From NCBI GenBank assembly GCA_902793295.1, contig CADBDA010000001.1, forward strand, positions 1 through 64,000: 64,000 nucleotides of DNA, read 5' to 3'. Positions 10,012 through 18,244 of the stretch are shown piece by piece. Below the pieces are notes generated by a model. That model was given only the letters and a program-made list of their open reading frames with translations, had not been told where the DNA came from and made no database searches. A program made the translations under genes and the position numbers. The DNA comes from an uncultured Bacteroidota bacterium (GTDB taxonomy: Bacteria; Bacteroidota; Bacteroidia; Bacteroidales; P3). Numbering within the stretch: the stretch's first letter is position 1; each line of letters starts with the position of its first letter.

Positions 10012-10518
10012 TCAGACCTTGAATTTGTATTCGAGTTTGGCCAGGTCTTCGTTGGCTTTGACGATTTTTTTCTTCAGGCCTTGCTTGTAGTTGACGAGTT
10101 TCTGCATCAGATTGTCGTCGCTTTGGGCCAGTATTTGCATGGCCAGAATGGCGGCGTTCTGTGCACCATTGATGGCAACTGTGGCAACGGGGATTCCCGG
10201 AGGCATCTGCATGATGGCAAAGGTGGCGTCGAGTCCTTCCAGAACGCTGCCCTTGATGGGTACTCCGATGACGGGAAGCGCGGTTTCGGCTGCGATGACG
10301 CCAGGCAGTGCGGCTGCCATGCCGGCACCGGCAATGATGACGCGGATGCCGCGTCCTTGGGCCTTGCGTGCAAAGTCGGAGACTTCGGCGGGTGTGCGGT
10401 GTGCGGAGAGGGCGTTCACCTCGAAAGGAATCTCCATTTCCTCAAAAAACTGGCAGGCTTTCTCCATGACCGGAAGATCGCTGGTGCTGCCCATGATAAT
10501 ACTTACTATTGGGGTCAT
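10012..10518 (-). CDS. purE: N5-carboxyaminoimidazole ribonucleotide mutase
   Basis: De novo purine synthesis: converts N5-CAIR to CAIR. The 168-residue protein from ATG 10518 (MTPIVSIIMGS) shows class I PurE motifs: GSTSDLPVM near the N-terminus, SAHRTP near residue 42 and AGAGMAAALPGVIA near 70. A longer frame to 10632 would run into the neighbouring gene and lacks similarity. Its usual partner purK is not in the window. A 46-bp spacer separates it from the DUF3667 gene upstream in the same direction. Confidence 0.95.
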   Translation of the reverse strand: MTPIVSIIMGSTSDLPVMEKACQFFEEMEIPFEVNALSAHRTPAEVSDFARKAQGRGIRVIIAGAGMAAALPGVIAAETALPVIGVPIKGSVLEGLDATFAIMQMPPGIPVATVAINGAQNAAILAMQILAQSDDNLMQKLVNYKQGLKKKIVKANEDLAKLEYKFKV

Positions 10519-10564
10519 TGTGTGAATGTTTTTTTTTGTTTTAATGCTTTTAATAATCAGTGTT

Positions 10565-11476
10565 TTATTGCTGTATGGCCTTTGTAGTGTCTTTGCGTCG
10601 CCGGGCACTGTGTTTTGAAATCCAGTAGCCAACCATCAATAGCGCGACGATAAAACCAACCATAAATAGATCGGCTATCAGCAGGTGGAGTAGTGAATCT
10701 GCTTTTAAGTTGCTGGGAATTATTAATATCATTGCAATCAAAACGATGATGCTGAACCAAATAATGGCAGACAACAGGAGCCGCCACATGGTTCCCCAAA
10801 ACCGATAGCCGAACAGCTGGCGGTAGGCCGCATAATAATAGAAGGGGATGAGGAGTATGAATCCGGAGAATAACTGTGCGAAAATGAGGCAGAAGAACAT
10901 CAGCGAACTCATGAATAGCTGAATGAAAATGCCTTTGGGCAATGTGTGGTGGGGATTTCGCGGTGCAAAATGGAATAACGTCCAAGTGGGCAATATCATG
11001 ATCATGGTGACAGACAACATGCCCCATGCCGGATGGGAAGACAGCCAATTGGTGGCGGTTTCAAATAGCGTTGTGTTGTCTTGTACGATTTGGACATCTG
11101 CGTAGCTCTCTCCGCATAAGTACATGATGAAAACATATCCTACGGCGATGGTGAAGAGCATGTTAAGCGGCGGGAAACTCACTTGTCGACGTCCGTTGAT
11201 GAATTCGCTGATGAGGTAGCCTGGACGCAGCAGCAGTTGCCACATGGTGATGGGTAGCGAATGAGAATCCACATTCCAGAGGTTCATGATGCTCTCCTGT
11301 ACCGCTTTCCAACTGACACTGCCCTGGGTACCTTTCTGTCCGCATATTGGACAGAAGTTGCCGACAAATTCGTGGCCGCAATTGGCACAATGATGGGTCG
11401 GCAACCCTTGGTCGGAATAGGAGCGCGGCGTCTGTTGCCACTTGCTGAATCTGGCAAAGGAATCTCGCAGTCGCAT
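10565..11476 (-). CDS. DUF3667 family membrane protein with N-terminal zinc ribbon
   Basis: 303 residues. A zinc ribbon (Cys30, Cys33, Cys42, Cys45 in CANC...CPIC) is followed by a segment with the DUF3667-like SLPITMWQLLLRPG, then about five hydrophobic helices (residues 100-300). Function of the family is unknown; the ribbon should face the cytoplasm. The gene follows the gate-protein gene by only 3 bp, so the two are almost certainly cotranscribed. Confidence 0.75.
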   Translation of the reverse strand: MRLRDSFARFSKWQQTPRSYSDQGLPTHHCANCGHEFVGNFCPICGQKGTQGSVSWKAVQESIMNLWNVDSHSLPITMWQLLLRPGYLISEFINGRRQVSFPPLNMLFTIAVGYVFIMYLCGESYADVQIVQDNTTLFETATNWLSSHPAWGMLSVTMIMILPTWTLFHFAPRNPHHTLPKGIFIQLFMSSLMFFCLIFAQLFSGFILLIPFYYYAAYRQLFGYRFWGTMWRLLLSAIIWFSIIVLIAMILIIPSNLKADSLLHLLIADLFMVGFIVALLMVGYWISKHSARRRKDTTKAIQQ

Positions 11477-11479
11477 GGT

Positions 11480-12697
11480 TTAGAAAATCATGGATAGAAG
11501 GACATAGAGCCAATGGGCGGCGATGCCAGCGCAGAGTCCGCCGATGGTGTGGGCACCGATGGCTTTGCCAATGAGTTTGCGGTAGCCGAGGCTGTCGAGC
11601 ATGGCGGTGTGGGTGCTCAGATAGCCGCTCCAGCACATGCCCATGGCGGTGAATACGGCAATGGCGTTGCTATTGATGATGCCAGTCTCGATGAACTGCG
11701 GCACCAGGCCAAGGGCGGCACCCACAGCGCCGAGGGCGGTGATGGGGAATGCCACCAGTTCGCCACTGGTGAATCCGAACAGCCAGTTGAAGATGAAGTT
11801 GATCTTATCTGCCAGCCAGGGGATGATGGGCACGCCTTCGTAGGCGGCGCCGGTGTAGCCTCCGTTGGGATGGCTGAAGGTGAGCATCATCACGACAGTG
11901 GAGATGCAGAGCACACCGGGAATGATGGCCAATCCGATGTCGACGCCGCTCTTGCCGCCGTCAAGCAGCGAATTGAGGAAACGTTGGAACGCGCTGCCTT
12001 CGCTCTTGAAGGTGATGGCCTGTTCGTCGCCCATGTTGGTGTTTTCGTCAACAGGGGCGTCGAGTTCGGGATAGCTTTTCAGGGTGAAACGCTGCATCAG
12101 TCGGGTCGACACAATGCTGCCGATGACGGCACCCAGGATGCCCACCAGGGCACCGCTGCCGTATCCCTTGCCGGTCATGAAGGCAAGCACCACGAGGCCC
12201 ATGCCGAAGGCAGTGCCGAAGTTGGTGAGCGACACCAGCTGGTACTTCTTGAAATAACGTGAGAAGTTCTTGTCCTTGGCCAGCGAGATGATGGCGGGGT
12301 TGTCACTGAGGAAGGTCATAAGGGCTCCCAAAGCAGCCACGCCGGGCAGGTTGTAGAGGGGCTTCATCAGCGGACGCAGAATGCCCTCCATGAGTCGTAC
12401 CACGCCGAATTCTGTCAGCAGGCGGCTGATGGCACCCATCAGCACGCAGATAGCCATGATGTAGAATACCGTCTCCATCAGCAGGTGGTAGGCCGTCTGC
12501 ATGAAGGTGTTGAGCATGTGGGGCAGGGTCATCTTGTAGGCCAAGATCCAGAAGAATCCGACAAAGATGATTAGGAAGATGATGGCCTCGATGCTTCGTT
12601 TGTGGGTGAACTTCAGGGGTCGTTTGAGCCGACGTTCCATGCGGAGAAACAGGGCTTCGACCGAGCGGGCGTAGGAGGTTGTTTTCTTGCGTTCCAT
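11480..12697 (-). CDS. nucleoside recognition (GATE) domain membrane protein
   Basis: 405 residues with about nine transmembrane segments and two 'nucleoside recognition'/Gate-type halves (residues 45-185 and 245-400). The N-terminus is strongly basic (MERKKTT... RMERRLKRPLKFTHKRS), suggesting a cytoplasmic start. Gate proteins are relatives of concentrative nucleoside transporters and spore maturation proteins; the cargo is not known. Being in one directional run with purE and a dCMP deaminase fits nucleobase or nucleoside traffic, which is inference only. Confidence 0.75.
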   Translation of the reverse strand: MERKKTTSYARSVEALFLRMERRLKRPLKFTHKRSIEAIIFLIIFVGFFWILAYKMTLPHMLNTFMQTAYHLLMETVFYIMAICVLMGAISRLLTEFGVVRLMEGILRPLMKPLYNLPGVAALGALMTFLSDNPAIISLAKDKNFSRYFKKYQLVSLTNFGTAFGMGLVVLAFMTGKGYGSGALVGILGAVIGSIVSTRLMQRFTLKSYPELDAPVDENTNMGDEQAITFKSEGSAFQRFLNSLLDGGKSGVDIGLAIIPGVLCISTVVMMLTFSHPNGGYTGAAYEGVPIIPWLADKINFIFNWLFGFTSGELVAFPITALGAVGAALGLVPQFIETGIINSNAIAVFTAMGMCWSGYLSTHTAMLDSLGYRKLIGKAIGAHTIGGLCAGIAAHWLYVLLSMIF

Positions 12698-12749
12698 TGC
12701 TGAAAAATATGGTTGTAAGGGTTTTTGCGAAAAGGATGGTTGGGCTTGA

Positions 12750-13886
12750 TTAGTTCTTCTTCAATCCGCGCTCCATGAACATGCGGTGGATGTTCATGTG
12801 CCAGGTGATGCCGATATTGGCTGTGAGGGTGTGGGTGAACGAAGTGGTGTTGCCGGCGGCATCTTCCAGTGTGTGGTCGCAGTAGGAGAGGACACCATGC
12901 AGACGCACGTCTTTGCAGAACGACGGATTGTATTCGAATCCCACGCCGTAGAAGAGGAATTTGTTACCTTGGCCGATAAGGATGTCCAGGTCGTAGGGCA
13001 GCACACTGGCAAAGTCGGCTTCCGAAAGGTTCTGTTCGTAGGCGCCCTTGGCATAGAGGTTGAAATCGTCGGTCAGGTGGAAGTTGAGGCAGCCGACAGC
13101 AGCGAAGTTCTTGCCCCAGTCGTCGCTGGCCAAAGCGTGGTGGATGAGGTCGATATAGAGGTCCCAGCGGTTGTAGGTCAGCTTGTTGCCGAGGGCGATA
13201 TAGTTCATGTACCCGTGGTCGGGGCGTTCGAACATGTTGACAGAATAAAGGGTGCTGAAGTGGCCGAATTTGCCCGACCAGTAGAGACTGTATGCCATCA
13301 GGCCCATACGCCATTCCTTACCGGGGTCGATGCCGTTCAAGTAGTCAATGCCGGCGCCGTAGTAGACGTATGGTGAATTGGCCACCTGTGCCAGAAACAT
13401 GTGGTTGCCGTCGTCGCTCTTGAAGGCTGCGGCAGCGCCCAGCTGGAAGCAGTAGAAGTTGTTCCAGTAGTTGGTGCTGAAGAGCACGTCGATGGGTGCG
13501 GCGTCGTATTCGAAGCCACCCACGGCAAGGGCGTCCTTACCGAGACGGAACATCCAGTTCTTGTTGGGGTGGTAGGTGAGGTAGAGGAAGTCGGTGTTGT
13601 CGAAAAACGACACGCTGCCGGGGTGGGCGATGATGCGCTGGCGGAAGAAGTAGCTGAACTTGTCGTTCAGGTCGCCGCCGACCACAAAGTTGAAATACTT
13701 GCCGTGGAATCCGAGCGGGTCGTCGAGGACGTCGTCCTGGTTGATATGGAAATAATCGAAATCGGCGCGCGCCTCAAGTCGTATCTGTGTGAAAACAGGT
13801 GCAAAGACAACTTGCGATTTGGCTTGGCCATTCAAAAAAAGCATGGCGCCAAGTAGTAGAATACTTGATAGTCTTTTTGTTTTCAA
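12750..13886 (-). CDS. porin-like outer-membrane beta-barrel protein (phosphate-selective porin type)
   Basis: About 378 residues from a TTG start at 13886, which gives a good signal peptide (LKTKRLSSILLLGAMLFLNG, cut after QAKS). The rest alternates aromatic and polar residues like a beta-barrel, with the GKDALAVGGFEYD stretch typical of OprO/OprP-like porins. No ATG lies near this position in frame; frames starting at 14108 run through the AT-rich promoter region and into the opposite gene. A -7 element at 13924-13931 fits the TTG start. Likely outer-membrane channel; substrate unknown. Confidence 0.75.
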   Translation of the reverse strand: MKTKRLSSILLLGAMLFLNGQAKSQVVFAPVFTQIRLEARADFDYFHINQDDVLDDPLGFHGKYFNFVVGGDLNDKFSYFFRQRIIAHPGSVSFFDNTDFLYLTYHPNKNWMFRLGKDALAVGGFEYDAAPIDVLFSTNYWNNFYCFQLGAAAAFKSDDGNHMFLAQVANSPYVYYGAGIDYLNGIDPGKEWRMGLMAYSLYWSGKFGHFSTLYSVNMFERPDHGYMNYIALGNKLTYNRWDLYIDLIHHALASDDWGKNFAAVGCLNFHLTDDFNLYAKGAYEQNLSEADFASVLPYDLDILIGQGNKFLFYGVGFEYNPSFCKDVRLHGVLSYCDHTLEDAAGNTTSFTHTLTANIGITWHMNIHRMFMERGLKKN

Positions 13887-13923
13887 TGTCTTATAGTTGT
13901 TATTGTTAATATTTGTGAATATG

Positions 13924-13953
13924 CAAAAATACATAAAAATAATGATTGTCAAA
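13924..13953 (-). promoter_or_regulatory. promoter of the porin gene (Bacteroidota type)
   Basis: On the minus strand TATTTTTG (13924-13931) matches the -7 consensus TAnnTTTG, with TTTG 18 bp upstream at 13950-13953. It lies 38 bp before the proposed TTG start. Confidence 0.65.
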
Positions 13954-13979
13954 AAAACTCCGTGTTGTTGGTGCTCTTT

Positions 13980-14013
13980 TTTCATTTCGTTTTTAAAAAA
14001 AATATTATCTTTG
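13980..14013 (+). promoter_or_regulatory. promoter of the beta-barrel protein gene
   Basis: TATCTTTG at 14006-14013 is an exact TAnnTTTG. A weak TTTC at 13980-13983 sits 22 bp upstream. The start codon is 24 bp downstream, so the leader is short. It is divergent from the porin promoter; the two -7 boxes are about 75 bp apart. Confidence 0.7.
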
Positions 14014-14037
14014 CCTCCAAAATTAATATCAATAATT

Positions 14038-14775
14038 ATGCATAAGAATAATACTATCAAGGGTTTGTGCTTTTTTGCACTGTTTGTTTTTGCTGGATTT
14101 GGCGCCAACGCCCAGCTGACCCATCTCGAGCAGTCGGTCTATTTGAATTTTAACGCTGCCACCGCCCAGTTCAACGACGATGTGGCTGCCAACATCGCTG
14201 GCGATCTGCTGCCTATGACGCGCTTCAATGCCGGTAAGAACGCCGGTCTGGGTGTCGGTCTCGGCTATCGTGTATCCTATCGCTTCGACGTCGGATTCGG
14301 CGAAGTGTCTCCTTACATCCACGCCGATTTCCAGTGGAACCGCGTAAAGGGTGACATGCGCGACCAGTATATGAATGCCAACGATGGCAATGCCCCCAAC
14401 TATTTCAATATTCCTATCTATGCGGGTGTCAACTATCGTTATCAGCTGACCGAAATCTTCACTCCGTTTGCTGAATTTGGCATCGGTCCCGATTTCTTCA
14501 TGATCACTAAGGAAACCGGCAGCACCGTCGCTTGCCCCAACTTCAAATTGCGCTACCAGACGACTTGCAATGTGGCTTGGCAGATTGGTTTGGGCTCCTT
14601 CTTTGGACAGCATGTCAGTGCCGGCCTCCACTACAGCGGCTATGGCAAGCATGCCGTCAAATACACCAGCGCCACCGAAGTGCCTACTGCACTGGTTGCA
14701 GAAGATGCTGCTGACACCAAGACCCAGACACGCAGCGTAGGTCTCTTCTCACTCCGCATCGGTTTCCACTTCTAA
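14038..14775 (+). CDS. secreted outer-membrane beta-barrel protein
   Basis: 245 residues. Signal peptide at residues 1-24 (KGLCFFALFVFAGFGANAQ). The remainder is short amphipathic strands with many glycines and aromatics and ends in ...LFSLRIGFHF, a terminal aromatic as required for BAM recognition. It resembles the 8-stranded 'outer membrane protein beta-barrel' group common in Bacteroidales, whose roles are mostly unknown. The start at 14038 fits the promoter at 14006; the longer frame from 13897 crosses that promoter. Confidence 0.75.
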   Translation: MHKNNTIKGLCFFALFVFAGFGANAQLTHLEQSVYLNFNAATAQFNDDVAANIAGDLLPMTRFNAGKNAGLGVGLGYRVSYRFDVGFGEVSPYIHADFQWNRVKGDMRDQYMNANDGNAPNYFNIPIYAGVNYRYQLTEIFTPFAEFGIGPDFFMITKETGSTVACPNFKLRYQTTCNVAWQIGLGSFFGQHVSAGLHYSGYGKHAVKYTSATEVPTALVAEDAADTKTQTRSVGLFSLRIGFHF

Positions 14776-14827
14776 GAGTATCGTTACGGCGCATCGAAAA
14801 CGTCAGTTTGTGTGCCGTCGTCAAAAT

Positions 14828-14866
14828 AAAAGGGAATTGTAACTTGGTTGCAATTCCCTTTTTTCG
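14828..14866 (+). terminator. rho-independent terminator of the beta-barrel gene
   Basis: AAAAGGGAATTG (14828-14839) pairs with CAATTCCCTTTT (14851-14862). The stem continues inward with AAC/GTT around a TTG loop, and a T-run follows. It can also act for the GH3 gene ending at 14903 on the other strand. Confidence 0.85.
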
Positions 14867-14902
14867 TTGCTTTTCATTTTTTGGCATACGGCCGTTTGAC
14901 TT

Positions 14903-17155
14903 TTACCATGTGAATGTTATGCCGGGTCCGTTCATGATTTTCAGTGTCATGGGTGTGCCCGCGGGGGGCAGTTCCATTGTGTCGGTGTTTTCATTGTAGC
15001 GGCGTAGCCAGAAGGGGTCGATGTCGATAGCGAAACGGGTGCGGCTGCGGACGGGAGCTCTCAGGTCGAGGTGTGCATGTTGGACAGCCACAAGTTGGCG
15101 GCGCGGTGCGGTGATGCCGTCGCCTTCAAGGTATATTTGTATGACTTCACTTTGTTCGTACATGAAGTCGTCAACGCTGTCGAGGACCAATACGCCCTGA
15201 ATTGTCAGGCTTTCGCGGTCGAACGAAATGCTGTCGTAGTGGAAGTGGCCGTAGCTGAGGCCGTATCCGAAGGGAAAGAGGGGCTCCGCTTCCATATATC
15301 TATAGGTGCGTCGGCTCATATCGTAGTCCTCGAACTCGGGCAGCTGAGCGGTCGATTTGTAGAAGGTCACAGGCAGGCGTCCGAAGCCGTCGGTATTGCC
15401 ATACAGGGCGTCCACGACAGCGGTGCCCATATCCTGGCCGCCGTACCAGGCGACAAGGATGGCGTCGACGTCGTCGACCACCTCTTCCAGACCTATGGCG
15501 CTGCCGGTGCAGAGAACGAGCACGATGGGCTTGCCGGTGCGGCGCTTGATTTCCTTGATGAGGTCACGCTGCGGTGCGGGCAGCTCGATGGCGGTGCGGT
15601 CGCCCTTGTAGAAGCCGGGCATATTGACCTGCAGCTCTTCGCCTTCGAGGGCAGGGGAGAGGCCACCGCAGAAGACGACGACGTCGCTCTTTTCTATCTG
15701 TTTCCAGAATTTGCGGCCGGGCTTGTAGCCGTTGTCTGCCAGATGGCAGGCGGTGTCAAAATAGACTGACGCGTATATTGCACCGTAGGTCGAGGAATAA
15801 AACATATCGTGCCAGATATATTCCACAAAGGCTTTGTGAATGGTTTTCTGATAGGGTGGCTCGCCGTTGTAGTTGCCGAGGGCCATTGCGGAGTCGGCGG
15901 CATTGGGGCCGATGACGGCAATCTGCTCCATTCTTTTGGGGTCGTTCAGTGGTAGTATGCCGTTGTTTTTGAGCAGCACCAAGGTGTTGCTTGCTACCCT
16001 TGCAGGGTCGGAATAGAGGCTTTTGTTTCCGTGGTTGTATTCCGAAAACCATTCGGGACGGATGCGAAAACGTGTGCGCAGGATGCGGCGCAGGTGTTCG
16101 TCGATTTTGGCCTCGCTGATGTAGCCGCTGTCGACGGCCGTACGCAGCGCGGCCAGCCCTGATCCGCACTCGAGGTCCACTTCCGAGCCGAAGGCTGCCG
16201 CTGCTGCCTGTGCTGCGGTGGCGTGGGTGCGGTGGCGCGGAATGACGGTGTCGGGTTCCCAGCAGTCGTTGAGGGCCCAGCAGTCGGTGACAAGGATGCC
16301 GTCATAGTGCCAGCGGTTGCGCAGTATGTCGACCAACAGGTGGTGGTTGGTGCAGCAGGGCTCGCCGTTGAGGCGGTTGTAGCCACACATCACCTGCTGT
16401 ACGTCGCTGTGCTCGATGATGTATTCAAAAGCAGGCAGATAGGTGGTCCACAGGTCGCGATTCGAGATGCGGGCGTCGAATTGGTGGCGCAGCCCCTCGG
16501 GACCGCTGTGGACGGCCAGGTGCTTGAGGCAGGCGGCCGACACGAGATAAGGCGAATGGAGCGCTGCGGTGTCGGGCCACACCCATGTGGGACCGGCTTT
16601 GAAACGCATATGTGCACCAGGTCCTTGCAGGCCACGGACTGCCGCAAGGCCCATTTGTGCCGTCAGGTAGGGGTCTTCGCCGAAGGTCTCCATGCCGCGT
16701 CCCCAACGCGGGTCGCGGAAGATGTTGATGTTGGGCGTGAAGAAGGTGATGCCGGTGTTGTCACCATATTCTCCGGCTTCCTGCGACTGTCGGTGCTTGC
16801 GCACACCCTCGTTGGCAATGCGGGAGTAGACCTCTTCAACCATCTGTGGGTTGAAGGTGGCGGCAAGGGCAATGGGCATTGGGTAGACAGTGGCCACGCC
16901 GTTGCGGGCAATGCCGTGCAGGGCCTCGTTCCACCAGCTGTAGGGCTTGATGCCCAGCCGTTCGACAGCGGGGTTTTGGTGCTCAAGGAAGGCGATTTTC
17001 TCATCGAGGGTCAGTCGCGACAGCAGGTCGTCGACCCGTTGCTCCACGGGCAGCGAGGTGTCCTGGAAAGGGAACTGCTGGGCGTGCAGGTCGTTGTTGG
17101 ACAGAGACAGGCAGTTGAGTACGAGTGCAAATGCTAAGATGCTTTTTCTTTTCAT
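14903..17155 (-). CDS. glycoside hydrolase family 3, xylosidase/glucosidase type, secreted
   Basis: About 750 residues from ATG 17155. Signal peptide ends near LHAQ (26). The GH3 N-terminal barrel runs to about residue 350, with the nucleophile Asp291 in GILVTDCWALND and substrate-binding segments FFTPNINIFRDPRWGRG and LKHLAVHSGPEG. The C-terminal GH3 domain includes LPVTFYKST and the FPFGYGLSY motif, then an FnIII-like end. Layout fits Bacteroidales beta-xylosidases more than classic beta-glucosidases, but specificity is not certain. No SusC/SusD pair flanks it, so it is not part of a visible polysaccharide-utilisation locus. Confidence 0.88.
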   Translation of the reverse strand: MKRKSILAFALVLNCLSLSNNDLHAQQFPFQDTSLPVEQRVDDLLSRLTLDEKIAFLEHQNPAVERLGIKPYSWWNEALHGIARNGVATVYPMPIALAATFNPQMVEEVYSRIANEGVRKHRQSQEAGEYGDNTGITFFTPNINIFRDPRWGRGMETFGEDPYLTAQMGLAAVRGLQGPGAHMRFKAGPTWVWPDTAALHSPYLVSAACLKHLAVHSGPEGLRHQFDARISNRDLWTTYLPAFEYIIEHSDVQQVMCGYNRLNGEPCCTNHHLLVDILRNRWHYDGILVTDCWALNDCWEPDTVIPRHRTHATAAQAAAAAFGSEVDLECGSGLAALRTAVDSGYISEAKIDEHLRRILRTRFRIRPEWFSEYNHGNKSLYSDPARVASNTLVLLKNNGILPLNDPKRMEQIAVIGPNAADSAMALGNYNGEPPYQKTIHKAFVEYIWHDMFYSSTYGAIYASVYFDTACHLADNGYKPGRKFWKQIEKSDVVVFCGGLSPALEGEELQVNMPGFYKGDRTAIELPAPQRDLIKEIKRRTGKPIVLVLCTGSAIGLEEVVDDVDAILVAWYGGQDMGTAVVDALYGNTDGFGRLPVTFYKSTAQLPEFEDYDMSRRTYRYMEAEPLFPFGYGLSYGHFHYDSISFDRESLTIQGVLVLDSVDDFMYEQSEVIQIYLEGDGITAPRRQLVAVQHAHLDLRAPVRSRTRFAIDIDPFWLRRYNENTDTMELPPAGTPMTLKIMNGPGITFTW

Positions 17156-17237
17156 GGGCGTTTGTTTTAAAGATGCGATTGACGGCTTCGGGTCGTAGAA
17201 AAGGTTTGTTCGAACAGGGGGCAGATGCTGGAGGGCC

Positions 17238-17268
17238 AAAAAAAGCCTCGTTTTTGGGAACGAGGCTT
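17238..17268 (-). terminator. terminator of the TPR membrane protein gene
   Basis: AAGCCTCGTT (17243-17252) and AACGAGGCTT (17259-17268) form a 10-bp perfect stem with a 6-nt loop. On the minus strand it is followed by a run of seven T (A-run 17238-17244). It separates the TPR gene from the GH3 gene. Confidence 0.8.
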
Positions 17269-17293
17269 CGTTTTATGGAGTTTTTGGAAAACG

Positions 17294-18001
17294 TCAGAGG
17301 GTTTCGGCGTAGGTGATGAATCCGTCCATCTGGGTGAAGAACGGAGACTCGGGGTAGTCGCTCTTCACTTTCTTGAAGCATTCAAGAGCGTGGTCTTTGT
17401 CGTTGTTCATGAGGTAGACCATGCCGACTTTGAACAGTGCGAAGGGAGCGGTGATGGGGTTGTCGTCCATGGTAGCGGCCTTGTTGTAGTGCTTGATGGC
17501 GGCATCGTTGTTGCCCTGTTCGACTTCAGCGTCGCCCTTCATCATCTCATTGAGGACAGGGGTCATCTGGTCCTTGCCTTTGTAGCTGTCCATGTATTTC
17601 AGAGCCTGGTCGTATTGTCCGAGGTTGAGGAAGCAGACGGCTGCCTCATATTTGGCGCGGTTGCCGGTGGGGGTGGAACCGTATTTGTCAATGATGGCCA
17701 GCAGACCGATGCTGTACTTGTCGTTGCTGGTGGAGTCGCCGTAGAGGGCCAAACGGTAGTTGCCTGCGTCAGCAGCTTCGGTGGCGGCGGTGAAGTACGA
17801 CTCTGCGGGGAAGGCTTCCATATTGGCTTTGGCCTTACGCGGTTCGGAGACAAACTTGCGGATGCCGAAAATGCCTAATACGATGACGACGATGGCAATG
17901 ACGCAACCGATGATCCAATTTTTGTATTTTTCGATGAATTGTTCGCTCTTTGAGATGAAAGAGATGTTTTCAGTGCTCTGTTCTTCAACGTTTTTTTCCA
18001 T
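17294..18001 (-). CDS. membrane-anchored tetratricopeptide repeat protein
   Basis: 235 residues from ATG 18001. A single transmembrane helix (about residues 29-48, WIIGCVIAIVVIVLGIFGI) follows a polar cytoplasmic N-terminus and precedes several TPR-like helical pairs (residues 75-230; e.g. AKYEAAVCFLNLGQYDQALKY). The plan resembles YfgM/BepA-type periplasmic TPR anchors. TPRs bind proteins, so a scaffold or chaperone role in the periplasm is likely, but no partner is shown. Its -7 element TAATTTTG is at 18047-18054, and a terminator follows, so it looks monocistronic. Confidence 0.75.
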   Translation of the reverse strand: MEKNVEEQSTENISFISKSEQFIEKYKNWIIGCVIAIVVIVLGIFGIRKFVSEPRKAKANMEAFPAESYFTAATEAADAGNYRLALYGDSTSNDKYSIGLLAIIDKYGSTPTGNRAKYEAAVCFLNLGQYDQALKYMDSYKGKDQMTPVLNEMMKGDAEVEQGNNDAAIKHYNKAATMDDNPITAPFALFKVGMVYLMNNDKDHALECFKKVKSDYPESPFFTQMDGFITYAETL

Positions 18002-18046
18002 TTTGTATGTGATTATTTTAATTTTTATCGGTATTTTTTGAGTTTG

Positions 18047-18054
18047 CAAAATTA
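18047..18054 (-). promoter_or_regulatory. -7 element for the TPR protein gene
   Basis: TAATTTTG on the minus strand matches TAnnTTTG, 45 bp before the ATG. No convincing TTTG lies upstream. The spacer 18055-18211 is almost pure A/T. Confidence 0.55.
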
Positions 18055-18211
18055 GTCTTTTTTTTTCTTATGCAAGAAAATATTTTTCTTTTTGGGCTCG
18101 AAAAGTGAATTAATTAAAAAAAAAGTCCTGTTCAAATATTTGTCAATTAATAAGATATAAAATTTTGCTATTTTTTTTAACAAAAAAAATATTTCTTTCC
18201 TAAAAAATGCT

Positions 18212-18219
18212 TAATTTTG
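18212..18219 (+). promoter_or_regulatory. -7 element for the DHOD-like gene
   Basis: TAATTTTG at 18212-18219 matches TAnnTTTG, 25 bp before the ATG at 18245. The -33 region is only A/T-rich. It is divergent from the element at 18047. Confidence 0.6.
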
Positions 18220-18244
18220 CACCCAATAATTATTATTTCTGACT

